DNA of 10,729 nucleotides. Origin: Lentisphaeria bacterium. Its GTDB lineage: Bacteria > Verrucomicrobiota > Lentisphaeria > Oligosphaerales > Oligosphaeraceae. Where the stretch lies: positions 1-10,729 of the forward strand of contig JAEEXV010000171.1 in NCBI GenBank assembly GCA_016287975.1. Reading direction: 5' to 3'. The notes beneath the pieces were generated by a model that saw nothing but the letters and a program-made list of their open reading frames with translations, was not told the origin of the DNA and made no database searches. The translations under genes were made by a program, and so were the position numbers. Positions 6,376-10,729 of this stretch are shown here, in pieces; position 1 is the first letter of the stretch, and every line of letters starts with the position of its first letter.

Positions 6376-7479
6376 ATGCGGATACAGGAACGGGACATCT
6401 TGCTGCCGGAGTGGGGCGACGCTCCGGTTTTCCACCCCAAGATCGCCCTTCTCGCCGACGGCGGGTTGCTGATGATCGCGCAGCCGATTTACGCCAGCGA
6501 CAGCTTCGGGGTGCCGCGCTGGAGCCTCTCCCGCGACGGCGGGGGGACTTGGAGCCGTGCGTGGGAGATCGGGGCGTTGGCCGTCCGTCCCGCCGGGGAA
6601 TTGGAGAACGGCGTCTGCGACCTGGTGCCGCTGTGTCATCGTCAAAGCGGCAAAGTGATTTTGCTGGGGCAGAACGTCTATTACCGCGCCGGGCGGTTCG
6701 TCCGCAGTCATCCTGGCCTCCAGCGGTATGGAGTGTATCTGGTCGGCGATGGCCGGGGCGCGTGGGAAGTGCCGCATCGGCTGGAACTCCCGGAGTTGTC
6801 GGATTCTCCGCGGGTGGCGACCGGGTGCAGCCAGTTTCTGGAGCGTGAGGACGGCATCCTCATGGTTCCCGTAAGCTATTCTGACGGCGGGGAGAATCGG
6901 CTGGTGACCGTCGCCAGCTTCGGCTTCGACGGCACGGAACTGCATTTTCTGGAACACGGCAACGCATTACGGAACCGCGCCAGCCGACGGGGGCTGATGG
7001 AGCCGTCGCTGGTCCGGTTCGGGGGGAAATACGTTCTGACGATGCGCGCCGAAGACGGCTTCGGGTATCTTTCCGTAAGTTCAGACGGGGTGGCGTTCAC
7101 TTGTCCCAGCCGCTGGCGGTGGGCGGACGGCGAACCGCTGGCGATGAGTTCCACCCAGCAGCACTTGCTGGAGCTGGGCGGGGCGCTCTATCTGATTTAC
7201 ACCAGGGACGCGGGGTTCAACCGGCAGGTCGTGCGCTTCCGTTCGCCGCTGTTTCTGGCGCAGGTCGATCTGGACAACCTTTGCCTTCGCCGCGAGACGG
7301 AAACCACGGTGTTCCCGCTCCACGGCAATCCCGAACAGCCGGATAGCGTGGGACTGCTGGGCAATTTCATGGTCACCCGCATGGACGAAACCCATGCGCT
7401 GATCTCCGATGGGGAGATCTTTCCGCATCGGGGCTGGGATCGGCCAGGCAATCTACGCCTTGCACAAATCGAGGTGTGA
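6376..7479 (+). CDS. Sialidase-fold (BNR/Asp-box) beta-propeller protein
   Basis: This 367-aa protein is of sialidase-superfamily type (BNR_2-like). Visible marks are an exact Asp-box SxDxGxTW at S52-W59 (SRDGGGTW), a degenerate repeat VSSDGVAFTCP at ~235-244, and the motif MEPSLVRFGGKYVLTMRAEDG (residues 208-228, Glu209, Arg213 and Arg224), typical of propeller glycosidases. No signal peptide or membrane segment is seen, so it is predicted to be cytoplasmic, unlike secreted sialidases. The ATG is 3 nt after the prepilin stop and has no clear Shine-Dalgarno, which suggests translational coupling. Catalytic residues cannot be assigned with confidence. It could be an exo-glycosidase acting on imported oligosaccharides, a sugar-binding propeller, or an inactive relative. 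The fold is well supported and the activity is not. Confidence 0.72.
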   Translation: MRIQERDILLPEWGDAPVFHPKIALLADGGLLMIAQPIYASDSFGVPRWSLSRDGGGTWSRAWEIGALAVRPAGELENGVCDLVPLCHRQSGKVILLGQNVYYRAGRFVRSHPGLQRYGVYLVGDGRGAWEVPHRLELPELSDSPRVATGCSQFLEREDGILMVPVSYSDGGENRLVTVASFGFDGTELHFLEHGNALRNRASRRGLMEPSLVRFGGKYVLTMRAEDGFGYLSVSSDGVAFTCPSRWRWADGEPLAMSSTQQHLLELGGALYLIYTRDAGFNRQVVRFRSPLFLAQVDLDNLCLRRETETTVFPLHGNPEQPDSVGLLGNFMVTRMDETHALISDGEIFPHRGWDRPGNLRLAQIEV

Positions 7480-7565
7480 CGGGACGCTTTTCATTGGCAT
7501 CCATCCATGCCGTTGGATTCGCGCCGTTTTAGCGGAGCGCGTCTGGCGGCGCAACCGAAACAGGC

Positions 7566-7582
7566 CCGGCCATGCTGGTCGG
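7566..7582 (+). promoter_or_regulatory. Small hairpin abutting the nagB ribosome site
   Basis: CCGGCC (7566-7571) can pair with GGUCGG (7577-7582), including one G-U pair, around a 5-nt loop. The AAGGAG site of nagB begins 5 nt later. A second short dyad, GGCAT-N6-ATGCC, spans 7496-7511. These are the only structured elements I see in the 120-nt spacer. Either could tune nagB expression or mRNA ends, but both are short enough to be chance in GC-rich DNA. Confidence 0.3.
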
Positions 7583-7599
7583 AAAAAAGGAGAGAAAAC

Positions 7600-8337
7600 A
7601 TGTTTGTTTCAATCAGCCAAGATAAAGTGGAACTGGGGAAGAAAGCTGCGGAGAAGGGCGCGTTCTTTATTCGCAAGGCATTGTCGGAAAAAAACTTTGC
7701 AAATATCATCGTCGCCACTGGAGCGAGTCAGTTCGAAATGCTTGCCGAATTGGTGCGGCAGCCTGGCATCGACTGGAGCCGTGTGAGCGTCTTTCATCTG
7801 GATGAATACATCGGGCTGCCGGAAGACCATCCGGCGGGGTTCCGCAAATATTTGCGCGAACGCCTTATCGCCAAACTGCCGACGCCCCCGAAGAAGTTCT
7901 ATCCGGTCAGTCGCGAACGGATGGCGGAGCTTGGCGCCATCCTGAAGCAGACGACAATAGACGTGGCTTTTGTCGGCATCGGGGAAAACGGGCATCTTGC
8001 CTTCAATGATCCGCCGGCTGATTTCGACACCGATGAAGCCTACCTCATCATAGCGCTGGATGAAAAGTGCCGTCGCCAACAGCTGGGGGAAGGGTGGTTC
8101 AAAGGTCTTGACGACGTGCCGACCCACGCGGTCTCCATGGCAATCAAGCAGATCATGATGAGCAAGGCTATCATCGCCGCCGTCCCTGACGCCCGCAAGG
8201 CCGAAGCGGTGGCCGGCGCCCTGGAAGGCCCGCTTTCCAATCTCTGTCCTTCATCGATTCTGCAGATGCATCCCGAGTGCTGGGTCTATCTGGATGCCGA
8301 TTCGGCGAAGTTGCTGAAAAAGCAAATGCACGGGTGA
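7600..8337 (+). CDS. nagB: Glucosamine-6-phosphate deaminase (NagB family)
   Basis: This 245-aa enzyme has the usual NagB length. It should convert glucosamine 6-phosphate to fructose 6-phosphate and ammonia in the cytoplasm. Visible motifs are the phosphate-binding-loop counterpart VATGASQFEM (38-47), FHLDEYIGL (65-73) with the proton-shuttling D68-E69 pair, GIGENGHLAFND (127-137) with H132, and the ARKAEAV helix with K200. Two positions differ from E. coli NagB: the Asp of the GNDGH segment is Asn130, as in many NagB proteins, and Glu of NEP is Asp137. This NGHLAFNDP form recurs in a divergent NagB-like branch, so a related amino-sugar phosphate (for example galactosamine 6-phosphate) is possible. 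AAGGAG at 7587-7592 fixes the start at 7600; the longer frame from 7507 lacks family similarity. It sits 120 nt after the propeller gene and probably ends the operon. Confidence 0.85.
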   Translation: MFVSISQDKVELGKKAAEKGAFFIRKALSEKNFANIIVATGASQFEMLAELVRQPGIDWSRVSVFHLDEYIGLPEDHPAGFRKYLRERLIAKLPTPPKKFYPVSRERMAELGAILKQTTIDVAFVGIGENGHLAFNDPPADFDTDEAYLIIALDEKCRRQQLGEGWFKGLDDVPTHAVSMAIKQIMMSKAIIAAVPDARKAEAVAGALEGPLSNLCPSSILQMHPECWVYLDADSAKLLKKQMHG

Positions 8338-8343
8338 GTTTCC

Positions 8344-8363
8344 CCGCCGCGCCCCTGCGGCGG
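8344..8363 (+). terminator. GC hairpin after nagB, no T-tract
   Basis: CCGCCGC (8344-8350) and GCGGCGG (8357-8363) form a perfect 7-bp stem with a 6-nt loop, starting 7 nt after the nagB stop. It is positioned as an operon terminator between convergent transcription units. However, it lacks the U-run of a Rho-independent terminator, so it may instead be an mRNA 3'-end stabiliser or part of a repeat. The rest of 8364-8488 is GC-rich and contains a 10-nt direct repeat, ACTTCGCGGG, at 8368-8377 and 8411-8420. Confidence 0.4.
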
Positions 8364-8488
8364 CCTCACTTCGCGGGCGGCATGGTTGCACGAAGCCATG
8401 GAGGCACGGGACTTCGCGGGATGCTGCGGGCGGTCGGATTCGAGCAGGGGGCGGCAATAGCGCCGGAGTCCTTCGCAGGAAACGGGGG

Positions 8489-9226
8489 TCAACCGTTTTG
8501 CACCCCCCCCATGGCTTTATGCGCCAGTTCCAGAAGCCGCGGCAGTTCTCCCAGCAGATAAAGCGGAATATTCAGCAGGCCGTCATCCAGCCGAAGATTT
8601 TTCATGGAGGCGCGGATGGAGAGCTGCGGCGAATACTGGCTGCGATAGGTTTTCAAGGACTTTGCATTGAGACTCAGACCGGACTTGACTTCCACCGGGA
8701 TGATCTGGTTGCCGTCCTGAATGAGAAAGTCAATTTCCGCTTTTCCGCTGCCGTTGAACCAGTAGCAAACCGGGGCCAGGCCGAGGGCGCGGAACTGTTC
8801 GAGCACGAGGCTTTCCGCGAGGCGTCCCTTGAAATCGGAAAAGACATCCAGACTGTTTGCCGTGACTGCCGGGGCGATTCTGGCCAGTTTTCGCAAAATC
8901 CCGACATTGGACGGGTAAAGTTTGAATATCTTCCGTTCCATCCCTGCTGTCAGAGGATATTCCGGAGTGTGCACGGCATTCACTTTCTGAACCATTGAGG
9001 CGTCGAAAAGCCATTGCAGGGCATCCTCCAGGTCCTTCGCCCTTGCGCCTTCGCGAACCTCGCCGAACATGAATCGACGGTTCTCCCTGGCGAACTGGGC
9101 GGGGATGGAACGCCAGATCTGATTGAGTTTCGGAATGTCACTGGCTGGGATGTGTTTGGAAAAGTCCGCCTCATACGCTTGCAGGATGGAATCGAGTTCC
9201 TGTGCCATGATCTGCCAATCTGTCGC
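8489..9226 (-). pseudogene. DUF4143 protein lacking its AAA ATPase half (5'-truncated)
   Basis: The frame from ATG 9206-9208 gives 239 aa. It opens at SILQAYEADFSKH, a point normally in the middle of ~400-aa AAA_14/DUF4143 proteins. FMFGEVREGARAKDLEDALQWL (46-67) and FKLYPSNVGIL (95-105) follow, and the C-terminal PD-(D/E)XK-like signature is complete: D160 (AEIDFLI), E173 and K175 (VEVKSG). The Walker A/B ATPase domain is entirely missing. Family-like sequence continues a few codons before the ATG (ATDWQI) up to an in-frame TAG at 9227-9229, and no good ribosome site precedes the ATG. This fits a deletion that removed the 5' half. The last codons run through a G8 tract (8503-8510 on plus). 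It is probably a decayed accessory gene; an expressed nuclease-like remnant is less likely. Confidence 0.8.
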
Positions 9227-9283
9227 CTAACGAGGCTCCAGCCGAGAGAGCCGCCGCGCGGGGGATGCGCTCGCCGCTACAAT
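9209..9283. other. Short GC-rich spacer at truncation breakpoint
   Basis: This spacer separates the two truncated minus-strand genes and includes the 5' breakpoint of the DUF4143 remnant near 9227. It is strongly GC-rich between 9231 and 9278, unlike the A/T-richer DUF1016 remnant beside it, and has short self-complementary blocks (GGCTC and GAGCC around 9234-9252). It may be a repeat that mediated the deletion. No gene is visible. Confidence 0.4.
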
Positions 9284-10153
9284 TTACACCTCTTTCTGGT
9301 GCTGTTCCAGGAAAATTTCCTTCTGTGTTTCAATCTCAGCCCGCAGTTCTGCCTCACTGGGCAGATACAGCACATATTTCGAGGCAAACAGCTGTTCATT
9401 TCCGTGCAAAATGGAGAACTTGGCTATGTCCGAATCGGTGTCCGCACAAAGGATGATGCCCAAAGTCGGATTATCTCCTTCCGTCCTCTTCAAGGCGTCA
9501 TACATACGGATGTACATATCCATCTGCCCGACATCCTGATGCGTTATTTTTGAGGTTTTCAAGTCGACCAGCACGAAGCATTTCAAGATGATATTGTAGA
9601 ATACTAGGTCGATGTAATAGTCTTCCTTTTCTGTGTGAATATGTTGCTGGCGGGCCACGAAGGCATAGCCTTTGCCGAGTCCCATCAGGAATCTTTGAAT
9701 ATTGTTCAAGATAGCCGTTTCCAATTGAGTCTCGGTGAAGTCGGTGTTCTGGCTCATGCCGAGAAACTCGGCGATGACTGGATTCTTAATGAACTTCAGG
9801 CGGTCTTGCAGAGGCTGGGTGATTTCCAACATCTCCTTTTCGACCACATCCTTGTGCTGGGACTTCAGCATTCTCTGGTAATATTGTGAGGAAATGTTCC
9901 GTTGAAGCACCCGAACGCCCCACACTTGCTCGCCGGCTTCGTTCATATACCATTCCCGTGCAATTGGATCAGTAACCTGTAGAAGGGTGCGATAATGGGT
10001 CCAATCCAACAACTTGCCAGATTTTAGACGCAGTGAGTCTAAAATTGGGAAAGCCTTGTAAAAGGCGAGAAATTTATAGAGATTTGTTGCATCAAGACTG
10101 CTTCCATAGAGTGCAGTCAATTGCCTGGCCAGATTGGCAATCACTTGCTTTCT
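9284..10153 (-). pseudogene. DUF1016/YhcG-type PDDEXK nuclease-like protein, 5'-truncated
   Basis: The readable part from GTG 10142-10144 is 286 aa. It covers the end of the DUF1016 N-terminal domain (NLARQLTALYGSS, FYKAFPILDSL, LDWTHYRTLLQVTDPIAREWY) and the whole C-terminal nuclease-like domain. That domain has D179 (YYIDLVFYN), D194 and K196 (FVLVDLKTSK), the GQMDMYIRMYD helix (206-216) and FASKYVLYLPSEAELR (253-268). Full proteins are ~330-380 aa, so roughly 50-60 N-terminal residues are absent. Family-like residues (RKQ) continue before the GTG until an in-frame TGA at 10154-10156, and no frame upstream continues the domain. The PD-(D/E)XK residues are intact, so a truncated protein could still be made, but the missing N-terminus points to decay. 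The family is widespread in accessory DNA, sometimes near restriction or defence genes. Confidence 0.82.
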
Positions 10154-10218
10154 TCAGAGCTGCGGGATGGAAAATCTTCAAGGATTCCCGGCGATAGGGG
10201 ATGGATGTCTTGGATGAC

Positions 10219-10277
10219 AGCTTGTCCATCTAAAAATGCAATAAAAACTGCAAAAGTCGATCGAGTTTTGCGATGAA
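10219..10277. repeat. Dispersed repeat, copy 2 (uninterrupted)
   Basis: These 59 nt match 787-806 plus 905-943 with 53 identities and no gaps, and show the state before the 90-bp insertion. The copy lies 63 nt upstream of the truncated DUF1016 frame and overlaps the inverted repeat at 10252-10302. Two copies within 10 kb suggest a family that is repeated across this genome. Confidence 0.8.
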
Positions 10278-10302
10278 TTCGCGCAAAAATCGACCGACTT
10301 TT
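10252..10302. repeat. 21-bp-arm inverted repeat
   Basis: Arm 10252-10272 (AAAAGTCGATCGAGTTTTGC plus G) pairs with 10282-10302, matching at 19 of 21 positions, around a 9-nt loop. Each arm contains a near-palindromic TCGATCGA- or TCGGTCGA-type core flanked by A and T runs. Flanked by T-rich DNA on either strand, it could act as a bidirectional terminator, a protein-binding dyad, or the end of a small mobile repeat. Confidence 0.75.
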
Positions 10303-10311
10303 GAGTTTGGA

Positions 10312-10337
10312 GCGCCGACGCGCACGTGCGGCGGCGC
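10312..10337. repeat. Imperfect GC stem downstream of oxidoreductase remnant
   Basis: GCGCCG-ACG-CGCAC pairs with GTGCG-G-CGGCGC, giving 11 bp with an asymmetric internal loop and CGCACGTGCG at its centre. It lies 13 nt beyond the oxidoreductase stop on the minus strand, where a terminator would be expected, but no T-run follows. Confidence 0.35.
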
Positions 10338-10349
10338 AGGGCGGCTTGC

Positions 10350-10439
10350 TCAGAGGGGGACGGCGGAGGCGGTGTCGGAGGAGGCGCGGATGGCCTCCAG
10401 GATGGTGACGACACGGAGGCCGTAGCCGCCGTCTGCGTC
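10350..10439 (-). pseudogene. C-terminal fragment of Gfo/Idh/MocA oxidoreductase
   Basis: Read on the minus strand towards the TGA at 10350-10352, the last codons spell ADADGGYGLRVVTILEAIRA followed by SSDTASAVPL. This is the characteristic C-terminal helix ending of Gfo/Idh/MocA sugar dehydrogenase-like proteins (DGxxGLRVVxILEA then a short tail). The frame upstream of about 10440 no longer resembles the family, because the DNA there encodes an RsmB-like protein on the opposite strand. Only about 30 of an expected 350-400 residues remain. The match is short but specific in spacing and in its stop position. It could be a gene remnant or the edge of a misassembled contig. Confidence 0.6.
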
Positions 10440-10729
10440 TGCGCGACCGCGCGCTGATGCACTGGGCGCTGCTGGAATGCTATGCGCTGAAGGGGCTGCC
10501 GCCGCCAGTGGCGGTCTCGGTGGCGGTCGGATGGATGAGGCGGCGCCACGGCGCCAGCGAAGGCGCCTTCGTCAATGGCGTGCTGCGCGGCATGCTGCGC
10601 GACTTTCCAGACGAGGCGGCGCTGCGGGGGCATCTGGCCAGGCACGCGCCCGCCGCCGTGCAGTGCGAATTGCCAGGGGCGCTCTACGAGCGGTGGCGGT
10701 CGGCCTTCGGGGAGGCCCGCACCCGCGCG
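10439..10729 (+). CDS. rsmB: RsmB-like 16S rRNA methyltransferase, NusB-type region, partial at both ends
   Basis: The frame LRDRALMHWALLECYALKGL continues without a stop to the window end. It matches the middle and end of the NusB-like RNA-binding domain of 16S rRNA m5C967 methyltransferase: RALMHWALLECYAL, PPPVAVSVAV (the VPPHAAV position) and GAFVNGVLRGML (the AGFVNAVLRR position). The linker LPGALYERWRSAFGEA that precedes the SAM-dependent domain follows. The domain's first ~60 residues are absent. An in-frame TGA lies at 10406-10408 and the bases before 10439 belong to an oxidoreductase fragment on the other strand, so the gene is truncated at the junction. An ATG at 10457 is in frame but cuts into the domain. 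The catalytic methyltransferase part would be outside the window. The family call is good; the integrity of the gene is doubtful. Confidence 0.75.
   Translation, partial: MRDRALMHWALLECYALKGLPPPVAVSVAVGWMRRRHGASEGAFVNGVLRGMLRDFPDEAALRGHLARHAPAAVQCELPGALYERWRSAFGEARTRA

Noticed and set aside
5188..6957. Minus-strand open frame of 589 codons
   Set aside because: It runs antisense through three well-supported plus-strand genes, has Arg/His/Gly-rich low-information composition, and matches no family. It is a GC-driven shadow.
7507..7599. Longer N-terminus for NagB
   Set aside because: The 31 extra residues have no NagB similarity and would translate through the ribosome site and hairpin before 7600.
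8364..8488. Possible small gene in the convergent spacer
   Set aside because: The open frames are short, GC-biased and carry no start signal; the stretch looks like repeat-rich noncoding DNA.
10178..10645. Minus-strand 155-codon frame near the right end
   Set aside because: It spans the dispersed repeat and antisense rsmB in a different frame; the real minus-strand signal is the short Gfo/Idh/MocA tail at 10350-10439.
1..10729. CRISPR array, tRNA, rRNA or integrase
   Set aside because: I saw no regularly spaced direct repeats, cloverleaf with CCA-type end, rRNA-like conserved block, or recombinase motif on either strand.

Overview
The window looks like a GC-rich chromosome segment from a Lentisphaerota (Victivallis-like) or closely related PVC-group bacterium. 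The main clue is the prepilin-type protein at 5656-6372, with an [16 protein letters not shown] leader followed by [12 protein letters not shown] and a late ADGHV motif. This protein type is very abundant in that group and typically sits beside secreted glycan-degrading enzymes. The assignment comes from family knowledge, not from a search.

Layout. (1) 1-727: the 3' part of a HipA-type kinase-fold protein; its start lies outside the window. (2) 728-1145: a 418-nt spacer with stacked small repeats. It holds a 59-nt dispersed repeat interrupted by a 90-bp MITE-like element (13-bp perfect terminal inverted repeats, 8-bp target duplication), then a hairpin, two short tandem duplications, and a promoter overlapped by a palindromic operator. 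(3) 1146-8337: six co-directional genes that look like one catabolic unit: a GntR/FCD regulator, an HpcH/HpaI aldolase, a large secreted GH123/DUF4091-like protein, a prepilin-type protein, a sialidase-fold beta-propeller and a NagB-type amino-sugar phosphate deaminase. The first three overlap by ATGA, and the fourth and fifth are 3 nt apart. (4) 8338-8488: a GC-rich convergent spacer. (5) 8489-10153, minus strand: two genes that have both lost their 5' ends, a DUF4143 protein without its AAA ATPase half and a DUF1016/PDDEXK protein without its N-terminus. (6) 10219-10302: a second copy of the dispersed repeat, uninterrupted, so it serves as the empty site for the element in copy 1; here it carries a 21-bp-arm inverted repeat. 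(7) 10350-10729: the last ~30 codons of a Gfo/Idh/MocA oxidoreductase (minus strand) joined to a 5'-truncated rsmB-like gene (plus strand). This is either a rearrangement junction or an assembly chimera.

How the genes may work together (inference): a secreted glycosidase-like enzyme releases an amino sugar from host or environmental glycans. NagB deaminates the phosphorylated amino sugar, and the aldolase cleaves a keto-deoxy sugar acid to pyruvate. The FCD regulator senses an acidic ligand and controls its own operon through the palindrome. The prepilin may belong to a surface or secretion apparatus dedicated to this locus. No transporter or sugar kinase is present in the window. The flanks look like an accessory zone of decayed genes and repeats.
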